Source of the DNA: a bacterium
GTDB lineage: Bacteria > Patescibacteriota > Minisyncoccia > Phycocordibacterales > UBA2100
Reading direction: 5' to 3'
Length of the DNA: 10,763 nt
Assembly (NCBI GenBank): GCA_030698935.1
Contig: JAUYLR010000102.1
Location: 1-10,763, forward strand
Within the stretch, counting starts at the first letter, position 1; each line of letters starts with the position of its first letter. The position numbers and the translations under genes are program-made. Under the pieces are notes generated by a model, which saw nothing but the letters and a program-made list of their open reading frames with translations, did no database searches and was not told where the DNA came from. This document shows, piece after piece, positions 1 through 6,792 of this stretch.

Positions 1-1857
1 CGGCACATCGGCATAAAGCTTGCGGAAAATACCGTACACTTCATCAACCACGAATGTCTTCATTTCCGGCTTTGAACGGTCGTACTCCAGCATGTTGAGC
101 CCCATCGGCCGCGCCGTGTACGCCGGGTCAAAGTAAATCACGTCGTTCATCCGCTCCGGAGGAATCGCGGCCAAAATGTCTTCAATGTCGTTGCCGTGCG
201 GGTCTATGAACGCGACGCCCTCGCCGTTCTTGATGTCCTGAATAATCATGTTCTTGATAAGGGTCGTCTTTCCTGTGCCGGTTTGTCCGATGACGTAGCA
301 GTGGCGCATACGGTCGGACGCGCCGAAATGCACCGGTGTTTCTGTGGCGCCGTAGCGGTTGATGCCGAGTATGATGCCTTCGGCAGACATGGCTACCGGT
401 GCAGGTGTTTGCTTTGCAAACGTACGCTTCAATTCGCGCGACGTCGTTACGCGCTCGGCGGTAAAGTGGAACATCGTCGCCACCTCCGCAAGGCTCAAGG
501 GCATCGTGATTGACGGGTCAAAATCGCGAAATATAAAGTCGCGGAGAAATCCGCTGAGACTCCAACTGCTGACTTCTTTGAAAGCCAAGTGGTTTCCCTT
601 CGGGTCGTCGTATTGATTGAACGGCGCCATCAGGTTCTGCAAAATATCCTGCGCGCGTTTTTTATCAGGCGCTGAAGCCACCAAACGGATGAGAACGGGC
701 GCTATCCGGCTTTTTATTTTGCGCCCGATTACTTCTGTGGCAACCTGGTCAGAAACTCGCCGGTAATCCTTCTCCTTGTCTTCTTTGTGAACTGAAGGCA
801 TAAAAATCTCCCGCGCAAACTCATCAACGATATCCCCTAGAGCCGTTTCGGATACCCTAAGCGCCCGTACAACCGGCCATCCTCTTTCTATTGCGCGTAT
901 CATCTTTTTATAGTGCCTGTTGTACCGGTCGCCCTCGTTTCCGACGACGAATTGTATGGCGGCGCCCTCTCCGTGCTTTGCCAGCTTCGCAAAAGCGGAA
1001 AGGAGAACATTCAGGGGGTCATGTTCAAACATTTCATACGTTTTGAGCGGGAAAGCCGCGTGGTCGGAAAGCCGCGCAATCGCGCCCGCGTTCTCGCCTC
1101 CATAATTAAACAAGTTGTAATCGCCGCGGCTTTCGGAAATGCGGGCATTGGGGAAAACGGATGATATCAAGCGCTCCGCAAGCACCTGCTTCGCGCGCGG
1201 GACGCCGAGATACAAAGAAACTTCCTCCGACCCGTTCGGAACGGCAATCTCAAGAGAAAAGCCTTCGTGAGGAGAAATGAGAGAGGTGAGCCCCGCGTAG
1301 AGCTGTTCGGATGAAGAAAGTATCTGCTCCAGCTTCTGCTGTCCCTGCTCTTTATCTTTTTCCCCGTGCGCCTGCGGCTGTATTTCAAAGAGAACCATGT
1401 GAAGGGCGCGCTTCATCTTTTCCGGAGGGGCAAAGCCCTTTTCCGGCAAGCCTTCGGCAATGTAGCGCACGAGCATCCGGTGCAAGTCATCCTCCAAATG
1501 GGGATTTTTCATGCGTGCCGCGACAGAGAGAGCATTGCGTATCCCGTGCTCTGCAACGATTTTCAATAATCCGTCCATCTGCGCATCATGCTCTTCAGGC
1601 TCTAGTTTCAGCGCGTGCCGTATCGTGTCGTGTTCGGGCATGATAACCGCTTCATGCAAAACGGTGTGCGCGGGAGTCGCGGCATACGCGGCGATTTCCC
1701 GCTTGGCGATGCGGTCCTTTTCAATGCGGTTTTCCGCGGTTTCCAATTGCTCGGACTTCTCTTTAACCTGCTCGCGCAGATATGCCAACTCCTCATGCGG
1801 AGATTTGAATTTTTCCGCTGTCTTAGTGATACGCTCTGCAATAAAGCGCGGTTCCAT
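1..1857 (-). CDS. TraG/VirB4-like (HerA/FtsK superfamily) ATPase, 3' end beyond window
   Basis: The frame is open for 619 codons, from an ATG at 1857 to the left edge, so the C-terminus is missing. An in-frame TAG at 1903-1905 with no start codon in between fixes the start. Residues 1-55 are rich in Glu, Lys and Arg with a coiled-coil look (HEELAYLREQVKEKSEQLE). A long middle region (about 60-500) has no motif I can name. A nucleotide-binding domain then begins, with Walker A GQTGTGKT at 524-531 and, after a short spacer, FIDPHGND, the acidic strand motif typical of VirB4/TraG/HerA-type ATPases. The second Walker motif and arginine finger should lie outside the window. No signal peptide or membrane span is visible, so the part seen looks cytoplasmic. 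Family knowledge: such ATPases power DNA or protein transfer and pilus-type systems. Whether this one serves conjugation, uptake or a pilus cannot be told here. Confidence 0.88.
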   Translation of the reverse strand, partial: MEPRFIAERITKTAEKFKSPHEELAYLREQVKEKSEQLETAENRIEKDRIAKREIAAYAATPAHTVLHEAVIMPEHDTIRHALKLEPEEHDAQMDGLLKIVAEHGIRNALSVAARMKNPHLEDDLHRMLVRYIAEGLPEKGFAPPEKMKRALHMVLFEIQPQAHGEKDKEQGQQKLEQILSSSEQLYAGLTSLISPHEGFSLEIAVPNGSEEVSLYLGVPRAKQVLAERLISSVFPNARISESRGDYNLFNYGGENAGAIARLSDHAAFPLKTYEMFEHDPLNVLLSAFAKLAKHGEGAAIQFVVGNEGDRYNRHYKKMIRAIERGWPVVRALRVSETALGDIVDEFAREIFMPSVHKEDKEKDYRRVSDQVATEVIGRKIKSRIAPVLIRLVASAPDKKRAQDILQNLMAPFNQYDDPKGNHLAFKEVSSWSLSGFLRDFIFRDFDPSITMPLSLAEVATMFHFTAERVTTSRELKRTFAKQTPAPVAMSAEGIILGINRYGATETPVHFGASDRMRHCYVIGQTGTGKTTLIKNMIIQDIKNGEGVAFIDPHGNDIEDILAAIPPERMNDVIYFDPAYTARPMGLNMLEYDRSKPEMKTFVVDEVYGIFRKLYADVP

Positions 1858-1977
1858 CCCGTTAGAAGTAGGAAGCTTGCGCTTCCGACTCGTTATCCGC
1901 GTCTAGTAAAACATCGACCAATGCAAAACATTCCGCGAATATTTGTTCTTCAGAACTTCCGCAACTTCTAACGGGAT
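1856..1977. repeat. inverted-repeat element with ATCCCG ends, upstream of the TraG-like gene
   Basis: Perfect 14-bp arms ATCCCGTTAGAAGT (1856-1869) and its reverse complement (1964-1977) enclose 94 bases. Inside the left arm is a 6-bp hairpin GGAAGC-TTGC-GCTTCC (1871-1886). GGAAG can instead pair with CTTCC at 1956-1960 beside the right arm, giving an alternative fold. The outer ends read ATCCCG...CGGGAT, as in the two larger elements at 4693-4808 and 9711-9817, but the rest differs. On the minus strand the terminal AT of the arm forms the first two bases of the ATG of the downstream ATPase gene. Confidence 0.6.
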
Positions 1978-1999
1978 CCGCTGTAGCCAGTGCCACCAT
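1862..1999 (-). CDS. possible 45-residue leaderless small ORF
   Basis: An ATG at 1999 opens a 45-codon frame ending in TAA at 1862-1864, only four bases before the ATG of the TraG-like gene. The product starts MVALATADPV and is acidic (stretches such as DVLLDADNESE). It has two cysteines (residues 13 and 24) and no recognisable domain. In its favour is a consensus TATAAT box 6 bases upstream of the ATG, which would give a nearly leaderless mRNA, plus the tight spacing to the next gene. Against it are its short length and its overlap with a 14-bp inverted repeat and inner hairpin that could be the real functional content. It may be a leader ORF for the ATPase gene or chance. Confidence 0.25.
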   Translation of the reverse strand: MVALATADPVRSCGSSEEQIFAECFALVDVLLDADNESEAQASYF

Positions 2000-2005
2000 C
2001 GCTAA

Positions 2006-2011
2006 ATTATA
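2006..2011 (-). promoter_or_regulatory. candidate -10 box (TATAAT) after purD
   Basis: A perfect TATAAT on the minus strand sits in the short gap after the purD stop. No good -35 hexamer is seen 16-18 bases upstream (that stretch lies at the purD 3' end and reads CCAAGG). Transcription would start at about 1999, almost on the ATG of the 45-codon ORF. It could give the TraG-like gene its own transcript, separate from the ribosomal operon. A single hexamer can arise by chance. Confidence 0.4.
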
Positions 2012-2017
2012 GCATCA

Positions 2018-3289
2018 CTATCGCAACGCCTTGGCACCAATGTCGCGGCGGAAGTATTTGCCCTCAAAATGAATGTGCTCCACGGCCTCATATGCTCGCG
2101 CAAGCGCGTTTTGGAGCGTATCGCCCACCGCTGAAACTCCGAGCACGCGGCCTCCCGAAGTCGTTAATTCCTTATCGTAGAGAGTTCCCGCATGAAAGAC
2201 AACCACTCCTTCAACTTTTTCCGCATCCTCTATTCCTGTTATGGGAAAACCCTTTTTATATGCATCAGGATATCCGCCGGAGGCGAGAACAATATTGACC
2301 GCAAATCCGCCATTCCATTCAATATTCATGCCAGCGAGCTTGCCGTCGGTGGACGCCTCCAGAATATCCAGAAGGTCCGTCTTCAGGAGCCGCATGTAGA
2401 CCTGCGTTTCCGGGTCTCCGAAACGCGCATTGAATTCCAATACCTTCGGACCTTTTTGTGAAATCATGAGGCCGGGATACAGGATGCCGGTATACGGTGC
2501 TCCGTGTTCTGCAAGAGCGCGGAGCGTCGGGCGGACGACGCGGGTCTCTATGTCCTTGAGCGCTGCCGCCGTGACAAAGGGAACGGGAGCGATAGAGCCC
2601 ATTCCGCCGGTGTTTTTTCCCGTATCATGCTCGCCTATTTGCTTATGGTCCTGCGCCGGGGGAAACAATACGAAATCTTTCCCGTCCGCGAGCGCGTGAA
2701 TGGAGATTTCCTGCCCATCAAGATATTCTTCTATGACGACTTCATTGCCCGCCTCTTTGAAAACGCGCCTCACCATAATTTCCTCAAGCGCGGCTTCCGC
2801 TTCGGCAAGCGTCATGCACACGTAGACACCTTTCCCGAACGAGAGCCCGTTCGCTTTGATGACGATGGGCACTCCCCGCTCGCGAACGTACGCGAGTGCA
2901 TCGTCGTGTTGGGAGAAAATCTCAAATTCGGCGGTGGGAACGCCCGCGTCTCTCATCAGGCGCTTCGCAAACGCCTTTGAACCCTCAATATGCGCCGAGG
3001 CTTTCGTTGGGCCCCACACGCGTAATTTGTGTAATTTGAAAAAATCCACAATGCCTTCTCCCAGCGGATTGTCAGGGCCGATAATGGTCAGCGCCACATT
3101 CTTCTCTTTCGCGAATTTCGCGAGGTTCTCAAAATCCATCTGGTCAATGGCCACATTTTCGCCCACGAGTCTCGTCCCGCCGTTCCCCGGTGCCACGTAC
3201 ATCCTCCCTATCCGCGGAGACTGTTTCAGCTTCCACGCGAGCGCGTGTTCTCTGCCTCCGCCTCCCACTATCAGCACATCAGTTGCCAT
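2018..3289 (-). CDS. purD: phosphoribosylamine--glycine ligase (GAR synthetase)
   Basis: Cytosolic ATP-grasp enzyme that joins glycine to 5-phosphoribosylamine, with ATP hydrolysis, in de novo purine synthesis. At 423 residues it is full length for PurD. Visible landmarks in order are the N-domain loop GGGGREHA (9-16), APGNGGT (33-39), GPDNPLGEGIVD (71-82), the ATP-binding IKANGLSFGKGV (144-155), QDHKQIGEHDTGKNTGGMG (213-231), the metal and phosphate region LEFNARFGDPE (284-294), and the C-terminal GGRVLGV (379-385) and YFRRDIG (412-418). It starts three bases after the map stop, with no Shine-Dalgarno site, so it is probably cotranslated with map. It is the last clear member of the translation and nucleotide block. 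No other purine-pathway gene is next to it here. Confidence 0.97.
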   Translation of the reverse strand: MATDVLIVGGGGREHALAWKLKQSPRIGRMYVAPGNGGTRLVGENVAIDQMDFENLAKFAKEKNVALTIIGPDNPLGEGIVDFFKLHKLRVWGPTKASAHIEGSKAFAKRLMRDAGVPTAEFEIFSQHDDALAYVRERGVPIVIKANGLSFGKGVYVCMTLAEAEAALEEIMVRRVFKEAGNEVVIEEYLDGQEISIHALADGKDFVLFPPAQDHKQIGEHDTGKNTGGMGSIAPVPFVTAAALKDIETRVVRPTLRALAEHGAPYTGILYPGLMISQKGPKVLEFNARFGDPETQVYMRLLKTDLLDILEASTDGKLAGMNIEWNGGFAVNIVLASGGYPDAYKKGFPITGIEDAEKVEGVVVFHAGTLYDKELTTSGGRVLGVSAVGDTLQNALARAYEAVEHIHFEGKYFRRDIGAKALR

Positions 3290-3292
3290 ACA

Positions 3293-4063
3293 TTATTCAC
3301 GGGTCAAAACCTCCGGACCGTTTTTGGTGATGATTATCGTATGCTCAAAATGAGCCGTGCGCGAGCCGTCTTTTGTGCGGTAGGAGTGACCGTCTTTATC
3401 AACAAAGAGCTCGCCCGAACCGAGCGCCATCATCGGCTCTATCGCGATGACAAGGCCCTCTTCAAGTTTTACACCGCTCCCCGGTGCGCCGAAATTGGGT
3501 ACGTGCGGTTCTTCATGAACTTTGAGTCCTACCCCGTGGCCGGAAAGATTCCGCGGAAATCCGAAGTTGTGTTTTTTGGCCACGCGCTCCACGGCGTAGC
3601 CGATATCGCCCGTGGTGTTCCCGATTTTCGCGGCCGCAATGCCGGCGATAATCGCCTCCTGCGTGCCTTTCAATAACCGCTCGTCTTCCGGATTGCGTTT
3701 TGTCCCCGCAATTACCGTGACCGCATGGTCGGTGAAAAACCCGTCGTGTTTTATTCCGAAATCCAAACAGACCACATCGCCATCCGTTATAGGAGTGCTG
3801 TTTTCCGAAGCGGGGCTATGGACGATAACATCGTTCACCGAAACGCAGAGCCCCGACGGGTACGGCTCCTCGTGTTTGGCGGTTTTGTATCCGTAAAACG
3901 CGAGCTCATCGCCGTCTGCGGCGACCATTTCCCGGGCTCTGTCTTCAAGTTCGCGCGGAGTAACGCCGACCTGTACCATTCCCGACAGCACCCGCAAATG
4001 CTTCGCGAGTCTTTTTCCCCCTTCGCGCAATGCTTCTATTTCCTTTTCTGTTCGCGCAATCAT
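3293..4063 (-). CDS. map: methionine aminopeptidase, type I
   Basis: Cytosolic metalloprotease that removes the initiator methionine from nascent proteins. The 256-residue product matches a type Ia MetAP without N-terminal extension. All five dimetal ligands are seen: D101 and D112 in LDFGIKHDGFFTDHA, H176 in GHGVG, E209 in IEPMM, and E240 in HFEHT. The substrate-side histidine is H82 in NDVIVHS, followed by PAS rather than the more usual GIP. The ATG overlaps the adk stop in an ATGA arrangement, so the two are translationally coupled. Map next to adk and secY is the classic order at the end of bacterial spc operons; initiation factor IF-1, which often follows, is absent and purD follows instead. 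Confidence 0.97.
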   Translation of the reverse strand: MIARTEKEIEALREGGKRLAKHLRVLSGMVQVGVTPRELEDRAREMVAADGDELAFYGYKTAKHEEPYPSGLCVSVNDVIVHSPASENSTPITDGDVVCLDFGIKHDGFFTDHAVTVIAGTKRNPEDERLLKGTQEAIIAGIAAAKIGNTTGDIGYAVERVAKKHNFGFPRNLSGHGVGLKVHEEPHVPNFGAPGSGVKLEEGLVIAIEPMMALGSGELFVDKDGHSYRTKDGSRTAHFEHTIIITKNGPEVLTRE

Positions 4064-4647
4064 GCGAGATTAAGCCTTGCAATGATGTCTGTATGAATCG
4101 TCGCAATATCCGGCTCGCCGTCAATCTCGTGAATCACGCGGCGGCGGCGCTTGAGGAGTTCCAGTTGCGGCAACACATCGGTCTTTGTCCACGCGAGCCG
4201 TCTGCGAATCCCTTCTTCGGTGTCGTCGTTGCGGCCGCGGCCGATTAACCGCTTCACCGCTGTCTCATCGGAAATAACGAGATTCACAACCTGCAAATCA
4301 TCGCGCTTGAAGAATTTCATCATGTCATCAAATCCGCGGGTCTGATCGTCTCCGCGGGCAAGACCGTCGGCAATAATATGTTCTTCACCGGTGAAGTTCT
4401 CCATCAGCAACTTTGTTTGGAGATAGATGGCCATGAAATCATAGATGCGGATGCCGTTGTCTATGATTTCACCGGTTAATTTTCCCGCGTAGGTAGCAGT
4501 ATCACGCAGACTGCGAAGTTCGTGCCCCATATCAATGCGGATAACTTTGCGGTCAGACTTGGCCTTCAGATAATCAACGAGCATTTGCACCTGCGTACCT
4601 TTGCCCGCGCCCTGGGAGCCGAAAAAAAGCAGCGTGACGGGTTTCAT
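4060..4647 (-). CDS. adk: adenylate kinase, short-LID form
   Basis: P-loop nucleoside monophosphate kinase, expected to interconvert AMP + ATP and 2 ADP in the cytosol. P-loop GSQGAGKGT lies at 10-18. The NMP-binding segment reads IRIDMGHELRSL (37-48), where classical enzymes have TGDMLR. The usual DGFPR motif is DGLAR (94-98). The LID is short, without the Cys4 zinc site or long insert, and is followed by GRNDDTEEGIRRRL (138-151), the usual DD-EE-RL pattern. At 195 residues it fits the short class. Its stop overlaps the map ATG by four bases. Upstream, a repeat element fills the whole gap to gmk. The altered NMP-site motifs make adenylate kinase the best call by synteny and length, but preference for another NMP is possible. 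Confidence 0.9.
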   Translation of the reverse strand: MKPVTLLFFGSQGAGKGTQVQMLVDYLKAKSDRKVIRIDMGHELRSLRDTATYAGKLTGEIIDNGIRIYDFMAIYLQTKLLMENFTGEEHIIADGLARGDDQTRGFDDMMKFFKRDDLQVVNLVISDETAVKRLIGRGRNDDTEEGIRRRLAWTKTDVLPQLELLKRRRRVIHEIDGEPDIATIHTDIIARLNLA

Positions 4648-4649
4648 GT

Positions 4650-4847
4650 CTTAGATTTAATTAGTGAGCGGAGCGAGCTTAGTAAATCTTAGATCCCGCC
4701 CCAATTTAGTATCCGTTCTCATGCATTAATATTGAGGTTTTGTTGAGACCGTCTCAGCAGTATATCAAATTTGAGATGACGGTGTGTGATACTAAATTGG
4801 GGCGGGATGAAGTAAAATATAGTCGCTACGCTTCTTATTTTACTTCA
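4650..4847. repeat. composite inverted-repeat spacer element, copy 1 (gmk/adk gap)
   Basis: Three parts span the gap from stop to start codon. A 43-base flank (4650-4692) carries inverted AGATTTA (4653-4659) and TAAATCT (4683-4689), plus a direct repeat CTTAGAT. Then a perfect 21-bp inverted repeat (arms 4693-4713 and 4788-4808) begins ATCCCGCCCCAATTTAG and encloses a 74-base core. The core has its own small hairpin, TGAGA-CCG-TCTCA. Last is a 12-bp stem-loop (4808-4819 with 4836-4847) whose distal arm contains the gmk stop codon. Copy 2 lies at 9668-9854: the outer flanks are nearly identical (39 of 43 and 33 of 36 bases by eye), while the cores look unrelated. Confidence 0.88.
4759..4767 (-). 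promoter_or_regulatory. weak candidate extended -10 (TGATATACT) inside repeat core
   Basis: On the minus strand the core of copy 1 reads TGATATACT, matching the extended -10 pattern TGnTATAnT. No -35 hexamer is convincing. If used, it would start transcripts near 4752 and add a leader of about 105 bases to adk containing one arm of the inverted repeat. The core of copy 2 has no equivalent, so this may be chance. Confidence 0.22.
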
Positions 4848-5421
4848 AAGTATAGCCCTCCTTCTCAAGTATCGCCACAACGTCTTCAACCGTCGCCTCC
4901 AATTTGCCGTCCGCATTCACGACGCGATAATCATATTGCGGAGAGTGGAGACGTATTTCATCCTCGGTGATGCGCATGCGCGCACTGAACTCGACCTGCG
5001 TCCACTCCGGATTCCGTGCATGCAGGCGCGCTTTAAACTGCTCAATGGACTCGGGCATGATGAAAATCGTGACGGCGTTGTAGCGCTCCTTCAGAAGTTT
5101 TGCGCCGACTATGTCTACCTGCGCAAAGATAATCTTCCCTGCGGCGAGTCCTTTCTCAAGGGCGGGAAGATACGTACCGTAATACGTGTTGAGCGCGGAG
5201 ACAAATCTGTGTTCGGGAATGGTTCCGTTTGCAAGCTCCTCATCAAATCTCTCCTGCGAGAAAAAGTAATAATCCACGCCGTCGGCCTCTCCCGCCCGCA
5301 TGGCGCGCGTCGTCGCCGTCACGAGGCGTGCACAATTGGAATACCGTTTCAACATTTCACCGATGACGGCATTTTTACCGCTTCCGGAAGGGCCTGCTAT
5401 GACAACGACTTGTTTAGACAT
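4840..5421 (-). CDS. gmk: guanylate kinase
   Basis: P-loop kinase that phosphorylates GMP to GDP with ATP in the cytosol. At 193 residues it is near the family length. P-loop GPSGSGK lies at 10-16, and the family signature follows as TTRAMRAGEADGVDYYFF (37-54), matching TTR-x-x-R-x-GE-x-x-G-x-DY. LNTYYGTYL (77-85) is the GMP-site strand. Late landmarks are ARLHARN (131-137), the lid region, and VVNADG (167-172). Two oddities: residue 17, normally Ser or Thr of Walker A, is Asn; and the segment before YYGT is IPEHRFVSALN, unlike the usual FLEyAevhgn. The gene sits between secY and adk, an unusual place. Its 3' end lies in the stem-loop of the downstream repeat, and its upstream gap is an AAGTATCA-type repeat. 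Confidence 0.95.
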   Translation of the reverse strand: MSKQVVVIAGPSGSGKNAVIGEMLKRYSNCARLVTATTRAMRAGEADGVDYYFFSQERFDEELANGTIPEHRFVSALNTYYGTYLPALEKGLAAGKIIFAQVDIVGAKLLKERYNAVTIFIMPESIEQFKARLHARNPEWTQVEFSARMRITEDEIRLHSPQYDYRVVNADGKLEATVEDVVAILEKEGYTLK

Positions 5422-5517
5422 AAAGTATCAAGTTTCAAGTAACAAGTATCAGACAAGTGAATAAGTATCAAGTGAAAAATTTGATACTTGATACTTGCAA
5501 CTTGGTACTTACTTCGA
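5422..5517. repeat. AAGTATCA-type word repeat filling the secY/gmk gap
   Basis: The 96-base gap is built almost wholly from variants of AAGTATCAAGT in both orientations (AAGTATCAAGT, CAAGTAACAAGT, TTGATACTTGATACTTGC). The inverted words AAGTATCAA and TTGATACTT can form a stem around GTGAAAAATT. It runs to the gmk ATG with no Shine-Dalgarno site. Confidence 0.75.
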
Positions 5518-5538
5518 TTAGTATTCTCTAATCGAAGT
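5511..5538 (-). terminator. hairpin across the secY stop codon, no U-tract
   Basis: A perfect 11-bp stem ACTTCGATTAG / CTAATCGAAGT with a 6-base loop covers the last secY codons and its stop (5518-5520). No T-run follows, so an intrinsic terminator is doubtful. A role as 3' mRNA stabiliser, processing site or weak attenuator is as likely. Confidence 0.45.
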
Positions 5539-6792
5539 TTGCGCATCCACTTTCTTCACAACATCCAAAACAACGGAAACAACTATGAGGAGCGCGGTGC
5601 CGCCTATCGTGACGGCCGTGATACCGGTAATCCCCTGCAAGATAATGGGCAACACCGCCAAGAATCCCAAGAAGAGAGCACCGACGAGGGTAATGCGCGT
5701 AATAATGTTTCCGAGGTATTCCGATGTCATAACGCCCGGACGTACTCCCGGAATGAATGCGCCGTTCTTCTGCAGGTTCTTTGCGATTTGCGTGGGCTCA
5801 AAGGTGATTGCCGTGTAGAAGTAGGTGAACAAGAACACCATTCCAAAATATAAAGCTCCGTATACCCACTGATTGGCAAGAACCGAAACAACCCACGAGG
5901 CTACTGTCGCGACTAACGCGACGGAGCTTTTTGCAAGAAATGTCGCTATCATTTGCGGGAACAGGAGAATGGAGAGCGCGAAGATAATCGGCATGACGCC
6001 CGCCTGATTGACGCGCAGAGGCAGGTATGTGGAAACTCCGCCCATGACTTTCATGCCGCGCACGCGCCGCGCGTACGTGACGGGAATCGGCCGCTCAGCC
6101 TCGGTGACGAAAACAACGCCCGCGGTAATTACAAGGGCGACCACCGCAAAACCGATATACGCCGGCAATTGAGATATGTCAAAACTGAAAAAGAACTGCG
6201 ATATGGCGCTCGGAATGCCCGAAACAATCCCCGCAAATATCAAAAGCGATATACCGTTGCCAACTCCGAATTCCGTAATAAGCTCTCCTATCCACATCAA
6301 AAGAACGGCACCTGCGGCGATGACCATTACATTGGTAAACGTTTGCATGAAATCCATCGCGGGTACAATGCCGTTCTGGCGCAAAAGAATGAGGAAACCG
6401 AACGCCTGTATGAACGCGAGCGGCACTGTGAGATAGCGGGAATACTGCGTAAAGCGCATTCTTCCCGAGTCCCCCTCCTCCTGATACATCGCCTTCAAGG
6501 AAGGAGAGAGAACCGACAAAAGCTGCATGACGATGGAGGCGGTGATGAACGGAGAAACTCCTATCATCATGATAGAAAGGTTAGAAAAACCGCCGCCGGA
6601 AAATACGTTGAGAAGTCCCAAGAACTGATTGTTGCCGAGGAAATTCTCCAGCGCCGCCGCATTGATGCCGGGAATCGGAATCGCCGCAAGCAGACGGAAC
6701 ACCACAAGAGCGCCGAGAACAAATAAAACGCGGTCGCGAAGCGTCCCGTCGGTGACGATAAGTTTAATCTTGCGAAGAAATGTGTCCCACAT
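5518..6792 (-). CDS. secY: preprotein translocase subunit SecY
   Basis: Inner-membrane pore of the Sec translocon, partner of SecE, SecG and SecA. I chose the ATG at 6792 (424 residues, MWDTFLRKIKLIVTDGTLRDRV). A longer frame from GTG at 6825 would translate the CGTGCTT intergenic repeat and is unlikely. Landmarks: first membrane span about 21-41 ending in PIPG, plug region FSGGGFSNLSIMMIGVSP (64-81), GVGNGISLLIFAGI (176-189), the cytosolic loop RRVRGMKVMGGVSTYLPLRV (242-261), and the C5 region FEPTQIAKNLQKNGAFIPG (331-349) followed by VRPG, with the conserved Arg at 351. About ten hydrophobic spans are visible, as expected. It closes the ribosomal part of the operon as usual, but is followed by gmk rather than adk. 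The stop codon lies inside an 11-bp hairpin. Confidence 0.97.
   Translation of the reverse strand: MWDTFLRKIKLIVTDGTLRDRVLFVLGALVVFRLLAAIPIPGINAAALENFLGNNQFLGLLNVFSGGGFSNLSIMMIGVSPFITASIVMQLLSVLSPSLKAMYQEEGDSGRMRFTQYSRYLTVPLAFIQAFGFLILLRQNGIVPAMDFMQTFTNVMVIAAGAVLLMWIGELITEFGVGNGISLLIFAGIVSGIPSAISQFFFSFDISQLPAYIGFAVVALVITAGVVFVTEAERPIPVTYARRVRGMKVMGGVSTYLPLRVNQAGVMPIIFALSILLFPQMIATFLAKSSVALVATVASWVVSVLANQWVYGALYFGMVFLFTYFYTAITFEPTQIAKNLQKNGAFIPGVRPGVMTSEYLGNIITRITLVGALFLGFLAVLPIILQGITGITAVTIGGTALLIVVSVVLDVVKKVDAQTSIREY

Noticed and set aside
4693-4808. Inverted repeat as a classic insertion sequence or MITE with target duplication
   Set aside because: No transposase, and no matching target-site duplication flanks any of the three ATCCCG-ended repeats, so a transposon call is not supported by this window alone.
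5953-6726. 257-codon plus-strand ORF
   Set aside because: It is antisense to secY, with very skewed Arg/Glu/His/Asn content from reversed hydrophobic codons and no domain.
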